Origin: Flavisolibacter longurius
GTDB lineage: Bacteria; Bacteroidota; Bacteroidia; Chitinophagales; Chitinophagaceae
Length of the DNA: 64,000 nt
Assembly (NCBI GenBank): GCA_013327885.1
Contig: JABUMY010000014.1
Coordinates: forward strand, 62,001 to 126,000
Direction of reading: 5' to 3'
Part shown: positions 35,658 through 44,104 of the stretch, one piece after another
Layout of the letters: each line of letters begins with the position of its first letter
Numbering within the stretch: the first letter of the stretch is position 1
Made by a program: the position numbers and the translations under genes
Notes under the pieces: generated by a model
Databases searched by the model: none
What the model saw: only the letters and a program-made list of their open reading frames with translations
What the model was told of the DNA's origin: nothing

Positions 35658-36749
35658 ATGACAAAATTCAAAAATCCAATCTTCTCTTTACTGTTGGTGT
35701 CAATATTTTTCACATCTTGTAACGGACAGACAAAAACAGAAAAACCAACTAAAACGGTTGTCGAACAACAATCATTTACAAGTAAAAATGCAAAGCTAAC
35801 AAAAACGCAAGGCACAACTGAACATCAAAATGTACATTGTAGCCTGCAGGACAAAGACGGCAATCTTTGGTTTGGGACAACAGGCGAAGGTGTTTACCGA
35901 TATGACGGCAAAGAATTTACACAATTCACAGAAAAAGACGGTTTAAGTAACAATTCTATTTGGTCAATTTTAGAAGATAAATCAGGAGACATTTGGTTTG
36001 GAACGGACGATGGTGTTAGCCGTTATGATGGGAAGACTATTTCAAAAATTCCGTTTACAATGACCACTTCAATTGGTGTAGGGACGGCAACAACACAGTC
36101 TGGTAAAATTTCGGTTTGGAGTATGTTGCAAGACAAAAGCGGAATAATCTGGTTCGGCACTTCACAGGATTTATATTGTTATGATGGAAAATCGTTTAGT
36201 CGATTTTTAGATAAGAGCAACATTTCAAACAATCAAAATCTTCAACTTAAATGGATACAATGCTTTTTAGAAGATAGCAACGGAACAATTTGGATGGGTT
36301 CCGGACCAATCGCTCAAGAAGGAGTAATACAGTTCGATGGGAAAAACATTAAAAGCTCAAAACCGAATGGTGACGGTTGGATTAGGTATATGGTAGAAGA
36401 TAAGAACGGACAAATTTGGTTCGGTGGTAGAAGTAACGGTAATTTCATTTACAATAGGAAAACCTTTACAAATTATACCGAAAAGGTAGGAATCGGAAAT
36501 CCTATATTAGTTGACAAATCAGGCAAAGTTTGGTTCAGCGGAGAAGAAAAAACGGGAACAATAGAGAGTAAGGATGGAATATGGCGTTACAATGGAAAAA
36601 CATTTGAAAATTTTACAACCAAAGATGGTATAGGTAAAAATTCGGTTTGGAATATGCTCGAAGACAGAAATGGCAACATTTGGATTGGAACACGAAACTG
36701 CGGACTATATCGCTACAATGGACAAACATTTGAAACTTTTTCAGAATGA
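35658..36749 (+). CDS. Stand-alone two-component-regulator propeller lipoprotein
   Basis: A 363-residue periplasmic beta-propeller. A lipoprotein signal (MTKFKNPIFSLLLVSIFFTSC) is followed by about seven to eight Reg_prop repeats of type LEDKSGDIWFGT..GVSRYDGK..., spaced by about 40 residues through to the C-terminus. In Bacteroidota such propellers usually form the sensor half of hybrid two-component systems that detect polysaccharide fragments, but here no membrane helix, kinase or DNA-binding domain follows. The gene is clearly AT-richer, with many AAA/TTT codons, than the carbohydrate genes around it, pointing to separate acquisition. It is preceded by a GTTAGCTGC-type boundary and followed by an attC-like palindrome. 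Confidence 0.85.
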   Translation: MTKFKNPIFSLLLVSIFFTSCNGQTKTEKPTKTVVEQQSFTSKNAKLTKTQGTTEHQNVHCSLQDKDGNLWFGTTGEGVYRYDGKEFTQFTEKDGLSNNSIWSILEDKSGDIWFGTDDGVSRYDGKTISKIPFTMTTSIGVGTATTQSGKISVWSMLQDKSGIIWFGTSQDLYCYDGKSFSRFLDKSNISNNQNLQLKWIQCFLEDSNGTIWMGSGPIAQEGVIQFDGKNIKSSKPNGDGWIRYMVEDKNGQIWFGGRSNGNFIYNRKTFTNYTEKVGIGNPILVDKSGKVWFSGEEKTGTIESKDGIWRYNGKTFENFTTKDGIGKNSVWNMLEDRNGNIWIGTRNCGLYRYNGQTFETFSE

Positions 36750-36773
36750 CCAAAGACAATTGAAAGTATGGCA

Positions 36774-36908
36774 GCAGCTAACAAGGTATTGCCAAAATGG
36801 CGGCAGAAGTGCTACTATGAAACATTTGTGCTAAATTCAACAGCAGTAATTCTATTGAACTTTAGTACTAATAATCCGCCACTTCGGCAATACCCAAAAC
36901 GTTGTGCC
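36774..36908 (+). repeat. attC-like imperfect palindrome between two AT-rich genes
   Basis: Outer GCTAACA and CGTTGTGC, perfect arms GGTATTGCC (36785-36793) and GGCAATACC (36886-36894), then inner GGCGG (36799-36803) and CCGCC (36876-36880) around a 72-base loop. Unpaired spacers AAAAT and ACTTC separate the two stems. This two-stem shape with conserved ends is that of an integron attC (59-base element). The core bases do not fit the canonical GTTRRRY exactly, so cassette identity is inferred. Confidence 0.4.
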
Positions 36909-37471
36909 TCATGCTCGGTTTGAGAATATGTTTTTTCATCATTAAAATACATTTTACGGAAGAGCAATCAGTAAACAAAACCTTCTCCTCCCAGTTAGGC
37001 CAAGTTGCTTGGGTGGTGAGTGACATTCAAGCTGCAGAGAAGTTTTTTCAAGATGTTATGGGCGTACGCAACTTTGTTAAGCTCGAGAACCTTCGTGCCG
37101 AAGACACTGCTGGCACCTACTATGGAAAGCCAGGTGACTACGTTTTTCATTTGTATATGGCTTATTCCGGCGACACTCTCATAGAAATAATTCAACCTGT
37201 TTCGGGCCAAAGTATATTCCAAGATTATCTTGGTAAACATCCCGAAGGCGGAGTACAACACATTGCATATGTAGTATCTGACTCCGAATTCAGTAAGTCA
37301 ATTTCGGAACTAAATAAAAAAGGCTATGAAGTCATTCAGAGCCTGAACCTACCAGTTGCCAATGTTGCATTTTTCGATACCATTAAGAAGGTTGGGGTTG
37401 TTACCGAAATTATTGGTCTTACTGCTGCAGGAGTTGACTTTCTCAGAGATTTAAAGATTGATGCTGGTTAG
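36902..37471 (+). CDS. VOC-superfamily (glyoxalase-like) protein
   Basis: Up to 189 residues with two beta-alpha-beta-beta-beta modules of the vicinal oxygen chelate fold: GQVAWVVSDIQAAEKFFQDVMGV (about 33-55), LIEIIQPV, then VQHIAYVVSD and VVTEIIGL. Metal-ligand candidates are the Glu of LIEII, His of VQHIAY and Glu of VTEII; the first expected His is not obvious in QVAWVV. The true start is uncertain: nothing before residue 28 looks like the fold, and the ATG at 36902 falls within the attC-like right end. AT-rich codon use as in the propeller gene. Substrate unknown; relatives include epimerases and dioxygenase-like proteins. Confidence 0.7.
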   Translation: MCLMLGLRICFFIIKIHFTEEQSVNKTFSSQLGQVAWVVSDIQAAEKFFQDVMGVRNFVKLENLRAEDTAGTYYGKPGDYVFHLYMAYSGDTLIEIIQPVSGQSIFQDYLGKHPEGGVQHIAYVVSDSEFSKSISELNKKGYEVIQSLNLPVANVAFFDTIKKVGVVTEIIGLTAAGVDFLRDLKIDAG

Positions 37472-38038
37472 GGCATTGAAGCACGAACGCACAACAATGC
37501 ATTGGCAAAATACTGGGCAGGACATTGGAACTTCAGCATCATAAAAATTGCAGGTTTGGTTCGGGGCTGGACCGTTTTCGTTTAAGCTTCATTGGTAGTT
37601 TCAACATCACGTTTCAATTCTAACGTCCGCCCGGGGTCTTCGTCGGCAGCCAGTGCGATGGCCTAAAGGCGAGACCCCAGGATTCAATAAAGTCCACTGC
37701 TAATGCTTTCCACATCTAAATCACTCCACTCCTTGCAAAAAGTCTCACCTTAAATCTGTCCACCCTGAAGAGGAAAACAAGCGCTTCATTATCGCCAACT
37801 TGTTTTAAAAAAACAGCGATTTACTTTACTCCGCGATATAACCCGGTAAACCTGCCGCACACTAATCATTCCAAAATACGATAAAGTATTTCAACATGAA
37901 AGCTGTAGGCCAAGGCGATTTATGAGACAGCAAAGGTTGACAGCATGTGATCAACAACTTATCTTTATTCAGCATATGTGAAGGCGCAAGCGGTTGTGTC
38001 TGAAAAAAATCATGGGCGAAAACATAAAAACGATCAGT
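37472..38038. other. Gene-free stretch with one long imperfect hairpin
   Basis: No credible coding frame was found. At 37630-37681 an imperfect stem pairs CCGGGGTCTTCG with CGAGACCCCAGG around a 28-base interior that contains a further GGC/GCC pair. No T tract follows. It could be a remnant of a mobile or cassette end at the right border of the AT-rich segment; nothing else is recognisable. Confidence 0.4.
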
Positions 38039-38473
38039 ATGGCTGAAAAACAAAAATTATTTTTCCTTGCTCTCCTATTCATCGGTTTACTCAGTTGCAA
38101 AACAGGCCAAATGCACTCTACCGCCACCCCAACAATAGGCCTGTTTAAAGTCGCCATCCTGTACCCGAATGGTGATGACAAAACCTTTGACATGGACTAT
38201 TATGAAAAAAAGCACATGCCAATGGTCGCCGGCTTTTTGGGCAGAAACCTGGTTTTTTATGAAATTGACAAAGGCATCTCTGGCCGTACGCCAGCAGATA
38301 AAGCGGCTTTTGTAGCCGCAGGTTATTTCTATGTTCGGAATGTGAGTGACTATTCGAAAGCCATAACGCAAAACAGGGAGGCCATTGTCGGCGATTTTAA
38401 AAACTATACAAACATTCAGCCGGTTGTAAACATCAGTGAGATCAGGCAGGTGGTGCACACCAGCATGAAGTAG
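38039..38473 (+). CDS. EthD-domain lipoprotein
   Basis: A 144-residue EthD-family protein (dimeric alpha/beta-barrel, ferredoxin-like fold). The domain spans about 35-140, with FKVAILYPNGDDKTFDMDYYEKKHMPMVAGFLG, the typical DYYxxxHxPM element. A lipoprotein signal precedes it (FLALLFIGLLSC), unusual because most EthD proteins are cytosolic. The start at MAEKQKLFF is chosen because it gives a normal signal; an ATG 45 bases upstream would bury it. EthD was described with ether-degrading P450 systems, but most homologues lack known function. Confidence 0.8.
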   Translation: MAEKQKLFFLALLFIGLLSCKTGQMHSTATPTIGLFKVAILYPNGDDKTFDMDYYEKKHMPMVAGFLGRNLVFYEIDKGISGRTPADKAAFVAAGYFYVRNVSDYSKAITQNREAIVGDFKNYTNIQPVVNISEIRQVVHTSMK

Positions 38474-38653
38474 CCTATTCATTTATTCTGACAACAGTCA
38501 GTTTAAGAAACAGGCTGACGGGCAAACAAATGCTATAGATGCTTACAATCAACGCCAGTTTTTGTGCAGAACCGGTTGTTGCCATTCAGCAATTCATGCA
38601 TCGGGGAACGCAGTTGAGATAAATAAAAACTCACACCCAAACCAGTCAGCATT

Positions 38654-39232
38654 ATGCAAAAGGAAAATCTATCGTTTGACCAGATCATGGCGATCTATAA
38701 CCACATTGGCGAAGAGGAAAGGCATTTCAATTCGCTGGAAATGGAATACCGAAAACTGGCTTCGCAGTGGCTGCTGGTATCGCTGGGTGCCATTGGGTTT
38801 ATTTTAAGCAAACAGGAACTCGTGCCGATTAATGTTTGGGTTTTGGTGACAGGGATTTGTATGGCGGCTACCGTAGGAATTCTTGTGCTTTGGCTGCTGG
38901 ATTTAAAAGTGTACCATGAACTGCTGCACGGTGCCTTCAAGGAAGGTGTTTTGCTGGAAAATGAATTTCCCCACCTGCTACCGCAGATCCGGAACAATAT
39001 GGCAAAATCACAAACGGGTGGCGACATTATCACCAAAGTGATCCTCTATTATTTTTTTAGCATTCTTCTTCTGATCACCATTGCCGATATTGCCGTGTGG
39101 ATGCTGGCTTCGTCTAAACTTTGGCTTTGTTTGGGCACCAATTTCATATCGTTAGTTTTACTTTTCCTTATCTATCGGGTCATGACAAACCGATCAACCC
39201 GCCACTTCCATGTGGATGAAATTTTGACGTAA
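38654..39232 (+). CDS. Four-helix membrane protein of unknown function (192 aa)
   Basis: No family recognised. A hydrophilic N-terminus (about 1-36) leads into two helices (about 38-53 and 60-82), a cytosol-facing charged loop (about 85-125, LLHGAFKEGVLLENEFPHLL) and two more helices (about 128-150 and 155-175), ending in a short hydrophilic tail. This resembles small four-TM proteins such as the SLATT group, which are sometimes linked to nucleotide-signalling defence, but the match is only topological. It lies 180 bases after the EthD gene on the same strand. Confidence 0.6.
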   Translation: MQKENLSFDQIMAIYNHIGEEERHFNSLEMEYRKLASQWLLVSLGAIGFILSKQELVPINVWVLVTGICMAATVGILVLWLLDLKVYHELLHGAFKEGVLLENEFPHLLPQIRNNMAKSQTGGDIITKVILYYFFSILLLITIADIAVWMLASSKLWLCLGTNFISLVLLFLIYRVMTNRSTRHFHVDEILT

Positions 39233-39923
39233 ATGGAAAAGACAGAATATTCTAACAACCATGTGAATTTCATTATCCCTTTTCATGCAAAACCCGGATA
39301 GAAAACCTTTGGCGTACTAACCACACCGATCTATTAAAAGGGTGGCTTTGACGTCACTATCCTACGCTATCCGGTTTCGCCTGCCATAATTTTTTTAATA
39401 TGGACTATTCTTACCCTACAACAGGTTTGTATTGCATTGGACTTGTCAGATTTAATTACTGCAAATGCATCCAGTTTGGTTTGCGTCTACTACTTCAGAG
39501 CAGTATTTAAATATTAAATAATATTATATATGTGTTATCTTTAGTTACAACTTTACTATTGGCATTCATCCAATTCTTTCAATAGCGTACGGTCCTCGAT
39601 TTTTGCGGCTTTGCTCAATACACACAACCATTACCCTCGCCGGAAACCCTTCTTTTAATGAGAACGATAACGGGTGTCATGTATGTAACAACTCTTCCTA
39701 TCTCTTTACCTGAATTGAAAACAAATTAGTTCCCTGCCTGTCGCCGTACGTTGAATTCGTGTACAAAACCGAAGATGGTTTCGCATTGGCTTTTTCTATG
39801 CCAATACCAATGCCGTGTGAACAAGCCTGTAAAGCGTACCGGAAACCTGTGTTTGGCCGGCCCATTTTCCGGCATTAACCCCAGTTGTATGCAAGTATTC
39901 TTCCACTTCTAAAATCAACGCGT
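39233..39923. other. 691-bp region without a recognisable gene
   Basis: No frame with coding character, no tRNA-like structure and no array was found. An AT-rich patch (39505-39530) lies about 400 bases before the haloperoxidase start. A degenerate match to the CAGGAY element (ATCCTACGCTATCCGG at 39358-39373 on the plus strand) is probably chance. Confidence 0.4.
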
Positions 39924-41318
39924 ATGAAACTGCATTTCAGCAGAAGCAAGGTTCTGGCAAACATGCTGCTTGCCTTTGTTCTTTTTGGTGCTTTTTACAG
40001 TTGTAAAAAAGCCGACCAACTGGCCGATGCAACCACCGACACGGCGGGCACCGCGGCCAACCGAAACAAAATGTCCCGGCACAACGAAAGCGCCGAGGTG
40101 GTTTACCAGTGGTACAACTACATGGCGGAACTGCAACGCCTGATGACACCCCAGCCTTCACCCCTGGTACAAAGCAGGAATTTCGGCTACATTGGCGTAG
40201 GGTTGTACGAGGCCGTGCAGCCGGGGATCAAGGGCGGGTCAAGCTTCTCGCCCAAGCTTTACCAAATGCCGGCCATGCCAAAGCCCGACAGATCGAAGGA
40301 CTATCTATGGAGCGCCTCCGCCAACGCAGCCCTGGCCAGTTTGTTTAAGTTATTCTCAGCCGGCCTGGGTCCTGTAGACAAAGCCAGCATCGATGCCAAG
40401 GAAGCCAGCATTCGCAGCCAGTTGCTGGCAATGGCACAGGAAGCTGTTATTCAACGCTCCGAAGCCTTTGGCCGCTCTGTTGCCACTGCTATTTACAACT
40501 GGTCTACCACAGACAACTTCAGCACAGCCAGCACCAGCTATACGCCGGTAAACGAGCCCTGGGCCTGGGTGCCAACGCCGCCAAATTTCCCGGCGCCGGT
40601 AGGTGCCGACCTGCAGTTCTCCCGGCCTTTTTTGAAGTACACACTTACGGCCCTGGCGCCGCCGATTCCGGTTCCGTATTCCGAAAATATGTCTTCGGCA
40701 TTTTACAAAGCGAACCTCGAAGTGTATAATCTGGGTGGTGCCACTTCGGTGACGGATGCAAACAAGGCCACTGCATATTGGTGGGCCGATTTTGGCGGGC
40801 CAAATCTTGGCGTGCCACCGCCTTACCACCTTCTTTCCATTGTAACCAGCGTGCTGGAAAGCCAGCATGCCGGCTTGTGGAAAGCGGCTGAAGTGTATGC
40901 CAAAACCGGCATCGGTTTAAAAGATGGCCCGATCATTACCTTCCGCTCCAAGTACCACTACAACCTGCTCCGGCCGATCACCTATATTCAGCGCTTTATT
41001 GACCCGAACTGGCAGTCGTTGCTGGTGTCGCCGCCTTATCCTGATTATACATCGGGCATCATGGGGCTGTACGGACCGGTGGTAGAAGTGCTGATCAACG
41101 AATTTGGCGATATTCCGGTGACGGATGATACTTACTCGTGGAGAGGCTTGCCGGACCGGACGTTCAACTCGCTTTCGACCCTGCGCAAAGAGGTGGCTTA
41201 TTCAAGGATTTATGCCGGTATCCACTACCGGTTTACGCAGGATGTTTCGATCGCAATTGGAATTAAACTGGGCGACGAAATTGACAAAGTGAGAGTGGTA
41301 GGTCCCGAGTATCAATAA
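39924..41318 (+). CDS. Vanadium-haloperoxidase-like PAP2-superfamily lipoprotein with altered active site
   Basis: A 464-residue lipoprotein (signal ending FGAFYSC) related to vanadium chloroperoxidases and class A acid phosphatases. The vanadate/phosphate-binding motif 1 is present (K343 and R350 in KYHYNLLRP) and so is motif 3 (R428 and H434 in SRIYAGIHYR). In motif 2, where the family has PSGH with the acid-base histidine, this protein has YTSGI (I379). Without that histidine halide oxidation would be impaired. The start at MKLHFSRSK is chosen for the signal; the earlier ATG at 39885 adds 13 residues. It is a single gene ending at a long hairpin. Confidence 0.82.
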   Translation: MKLHFSRSKVLANMLLAFVLFGAFYSCKKADQLADATTDTAGTAANRNKMSRHNESAEVVYQWYNYMAELQRLMTPQPSPLVQSRNFGYIGVGLYEAVQPGIKGGSSFSPKLYQMPAMPKPDRSKDYLWSASANAALASLFKLFSAGLGPVDKASIDAKEASIRSQLLAMAQEAVIQRSEAFGRSVATAIYNWSTTDNFSTASTSYTPVNEPWAWVPTPPNFPAPVGADLQFSRPFLKYTLTALAPPIPVPYSENMSSAFYKANLEVYNLGGATSVTDANKATAYWWADFGGPNLGVPPPYHLLSIVTSVLESQHAGLWKAAEVYAKTGIGLKDGPIITFRSKYHYNLLRPITYIQRFIDPNWQSLLVSPPYPDYTSGIMGLYGPVVEVLINEFGDIPVTDDTYSWRGLPDRTFNSLSTLRKEVAYSRIYAGIHYRFTQDVSIAIGIKLGDEIDKVRVVGPEYQ

Positions 41319-41344
41319 ACACTAAACATTAGTGTCGCTATTGG

Positions 41345-41413
41345 AAGCAGGGCAAACCCTTTCTCTTAATTGGTTTGACAAGACAGAAAGGGCTTACCCT
41401 GCTTAGTTTTTTT
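41345..41413. terminator. Long bidirectional terminator hairpin
   Basis: A 20-base stem (18 of 20 paired; arms 41345-41364 and 41385-41404) followed by AG and eight T residues. It ends the haloperoxidase gene and may also stop the convergent GH43 transcript. Confidence 0.85.
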
Positions 41414-41496
41414 ACCGGAATCAATTTCTAAAAGTTTCTACGGCTGATATTTACCGTTATAGCCTGCAGAACCGTAATAAATTTCCAGGGAAGCAA

Positions 41497-42426
41497 TCAA
41501 TGCCCCTGCATGCGGTGCCACTCTCCGGCGGAGATCTTCAGCACCGTGCCGTGCCGTGTTCCCTTGGGAAAAGAAACTTTTTCGGAAATATCTTTCCAGT
41601 TGACGAGGTCCGGTGAAACAACAGCACCGTATTTCTTTTCGGTGTACTTGTCGAAATACACCACCCACTGTCCATCGATCTTTATCGCGGTAGGTCCTTC
41701 GGCCCAGTAATTTCCGGTGATGGGCGGCCCCGCCGCGGAATAAGGCCCGGTGAGATTTTTTGCTGTGGCTACCCTTAGATTTTTCTCCGCCGGTTGGCGG
41801 GTTTCGTTTTTCAGGAACATCACCCACTGCCTGCCATCGTGCACAATGGAAGCATCGATCACACTGTAACCGGGGTCGTACAAGACCTTCGGACCGCTCC
41901 ATTTTTCAAAATCTTTCGTGGTCACGTAATACATCCGGTGATTATAACGCCTACCCTCGGCCGAGGTATCTTTTTGCGGGAAACGACCGGGGATGGTGGT
42001 GGCCCAATAGACCATGTATTCCCTCTTTTTCGGATCGTAGGTAATCTCCGGCGCCCAGGTGTTGCGGGCCGAATCTTCGCCACCCATGACGGGTATAAAC
42101 CGCTGCTCCGACCAGTTGACAAGATCCGATGACGAGGCATAGCCGATGCCCCTGTCAGCCCAGCTCACCGTCCACACCATGTGAAACTTTCCATCAGCGC
42201 CGCGGATGATGCAGGGGTCGCGGAACAGGCGGTCATTGCCTACCGTTGGCTTCAGCACCACGCTGTCGTTGAACATTGCCTGCCACTGGTAGGCGTCCTT
42301 GCTCCAGGCATAATGAAGGCCATCGCCATTGCCCTTAAAAAAGCAAAAAAGGTAAACGGAATCCTTTTGGGCAAAGAGGTGAAAAGAGGCAAACACAAAA
42401 AAAAGGGAGAGAAGATTTTTTTTCAT
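41497..42426 (-). CDS. GH43 arabinanase/arabinosidase-like glycosidase
   Basis: A 309-residue secreted five-bladed beta-propeller glycosidase (signal 1-20, ending LFAQ). The three catalytic acids of the family are readable: general base Asp70 in LFRDPCII, pKa-modulating Asp191 in VIDASIV and general acid Glu243 in WAEGPTAIK. Further blade motifs are NTWAPEITYD and YWAEGP. Single-domain GH43 enzymes of this size most often act on arabinan or arabino-oligosaccharides. As the last gene of the minus-strand pectin locus, it fits removal of arabinose from RG-I side chains alongside GH51. Confidence 0.87.
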   Translation of the reverse strand: MKKNLLSLFFVFASFHLFAQKDSVYLFCFFKGNGDGLHYAWSKDAYQWQAMFNDSVVLKPTVGNDRLFRDPCIIRGADGKFHMVWTVSWADRGIGYASSSDLVNWSEQRFIPVMGGEDSARNTWAPEITYDPKKREYMVYWATTIPGRFPQKDTSAEGRRYNHRMYYVTTKDFEKWSGPKVLYDPGYSVIDASIVHDGRQWVMFLKNETRQPAEKNLRVATAKNLTGPYSAAGPPITGNYWAEGPTAIKIDGQWVVYFDKYTEKKYGAVVSPDLVNWKDISEKVSFPKGTRHGTVLKISAGEWHRMQGH

Positions 42427-42676
42427 ATTTCATCAATTGGGTTCTACCATGGGTACCGCTCAAGAGGCCGAACACCACATTGTTGGCAACGGCTTTCAAG
42501 GTAAGTGATTTTATTTTTTTGATGGGGTCCAGCGGCATGTCCAGCACGGTGCCGGTGTTACCATCAACGGCCCGGCTGGTAAAGCCATAGAGAGCCAGTT
42601 TAAACCGATGTTTGCTTTTCACCATAATAAAATCTTCACCATCGGCACAATAATGCACCTTCCGTTCGGCGGCGTG
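42427..42676 (-). pseudogene. Probable decayed gene fragment between dehydrogenase and GH43
   Basis: On the minus strand, about 80 codons upstream of the GH43 start read as ordinary protein, for example VHYCADGEDFIMVKSKHRF and LTLKAVANNVVFGLLSGT, with strong coding character but no ATG (the frame opens after a TGA; only a GTG at 42658 is available). A second frame just upstream (to about 42750) encodes a signal-peptide-like stretch, VCFVFAFSVFCTAG. This looks like a secreted protein gene broken by deletion and frameshift. The family was not recognised. Its frame runs on into the GH43 start, so functional read-through is not expected. Confidence 0.4.
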
Positions 42677-42754
42677 TCACAGCCCATTTCGCAGGGCAAG
42701 AAGTTCCGGCTGTGCAAAAAACAGAAAAAGCAAAAACAAAACATACGGCGGACT

Positions 42755-43759
42755 TTATGGTTTCAGCTTTAGAATCTGCACCCAAATACCGGTTAGAACC
42801 GGGATGCCCTTTTTTTGATTTTCGTTACGGTGTTGGAGCACACCTTCCCCGGGATAACGAACACCTTTCTCCCCTGCGGTTTTTGAATTGTGATAATCGG
42901 CAATGATGCCTTCAATGATTTTTGGAACAGACGAATGGTGCGGCAGTTTTGCAAGATCGATACAAACAAATACCTGCGAAACGTTGTTCTCTTTTTGTTG
43001 CCGGCTGACCTGGTAGGTAGCCAATCCACCGGATAAAACAGCCGCCAAAATATCAAGCAGTAGCGAAAGACCGGCGCCTTTCCAGTACCCGATCGGCATT
43101 GGCCGTTCCGAAGCGAGAATCGCCCTTGGATCCCTGGTTTCATTTCCCTCAATGTCAAAGCCGCCCGTCATGTGAAGGGCCTCACCTTTGGCCGCGGCCT
43201 GCTCCATGGCCCCAAACGAATACTGCGACATGGCCATATCCAGCACAATGGCGCTGTCGCCGTAAGGAAGGGCGATCACCAGCGGGTTGTTTCCCAATTT
43301 GCTGTCAATGGCACCCCAGGCGGGCATATTGGCGATGGTATTGGTCCAGGCAATGAGCACACAACCCTGCTCTGCCGCCCGCCAGCCGTAATAGCCGCCA
43401 CGCATCCAGTGATTCGTGTTAGCTATCGCCACGCAACCAATGCCAGATTGTTGCGCAAGCTTTACGGCCCTGTCGGTTGCTTTTAATGCATTCAGGGGTC
43501 CCGGACCACCATTGCCCTGCCAGACTTCTATCCCGCCCATCGCCGCCTGCAGCGAAGGCTCCGCATCTTTATCCACGAAGCCTTCCTTCACATAGTCCAC
43601 AAAAACAGGAAAGCGGTTTACGCCATGCGTGTACACACCATCTATACTGTTAGCGGTAAAGATCTCCGCACAGGTCTTGGCTTTTTCATTCGTAAATCCA
43701 ACACCCGCCAGTATAGCAAAAAATGTTTCCTGCATTTCTTCCTGCGGTATCAGCACCAT
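42755..43759 (-). CDS. Ldh-family dehydrogenase, YiaK/2,3-diketo-L-gulonate reductase-like
   Basis: A 334-residue NAD(P)H-dependent oxidoreductase of the malate/lactate/ureidoglycolate dehydrogenase (Ldh_2) family, closest in feel to E. coli YiaK. The catalytic histidine lies in DGVYTHGVNRFP, NTNHWMRGGYYGW is conserved, and PIGYWKGAGLSLLLDIL forms part of the cofactor/substrate site. No signal peptide, so cytosolic. The start at MVLIPQEEM is chosen because the family begins there; the earlier ATG (43822) adds a glycine-rich leader. In this locus it may reduce a keto-acid from uronate or deoxyuronate breakdown (inference). Confidence 0.85.
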   Translation of the reverse strand: MVLIPQEEMQETFFAILAGVGFTNEKAKTCAEIFTANSIDGVYTHGVNRFPVFVDYVKEGFVDKDAEPSLQAAMGGIEVWQGNGGPGPLNALKATDRAVKLAQQSGIGCVAIANTNHWMRGGYYGWRAAEQGCVLIAWTNTIANMPAWGAIDSKLGNNPLVIALPYGDSAIVLDMAMSQYSFGAMEQAAAKGEALHMTGGFDIEGNETRDPRAILASERPMPIGYWKGAGLSLLLDILAAVLSGGLATYQVSRQQKENNVSQVFVCIDLAKLPHHSSVPKIIEGIIADYHNSKTAGEKGVRYPGEGVLQHRNENQKKGIPVLTGIWVQILKLKP

Positions 43760-44025
43760 CTCGCCACCGCCACTGCCCTCTCCACTGGAGAGATATTTGT
43801 TATTCGTCCATTCTGTACGCATAAAAGCTTATTTGCTTATTCACGATAATCTTTTCTGTAGTGCCCATGTGCCGTTAGAAAGGCGCAGACGTTGTCACTG
43901 CCAGCAAGGCTAACAGAAAAGAAAAAAAGATTGTTTGACGGTCATTATATCGACAGTTTTATTTTTTGGTAGCCGGCTGCAGCAAGTCTATTTAGCTTCT
44001 CTGGAGTTTATCCTGACGAAGGAAG

Positions 44026-44060
44026 GATCGCACACTTGTACGGCTGGTAAGCCTATTCAG
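44026..44060. repeat. Dispersed repeat, CGCACACTTGTACGGCTGG module
   Basis: Third copy of the module seen at 35478, 16281 and 50106, including the downstream CTATTCAGC part. It lies in the gap between the dehydrogenase and GH51 genes, 45 bases from the GH51 stop. Confidence 0.7.
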
Positions 44061-44104
44061 CAAAGCAGCGCCAGGGCAATTTCTACGTCTGTTCCTTCCC
44101 TTGT

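Noticed and set aside
39358-39373. Degenerate match to the CAGGAY direct repeat
   Set aside because: Only seven of the ten fixed positions fit and it lies in a region with no carbohydrate gene; left out of the motif set.
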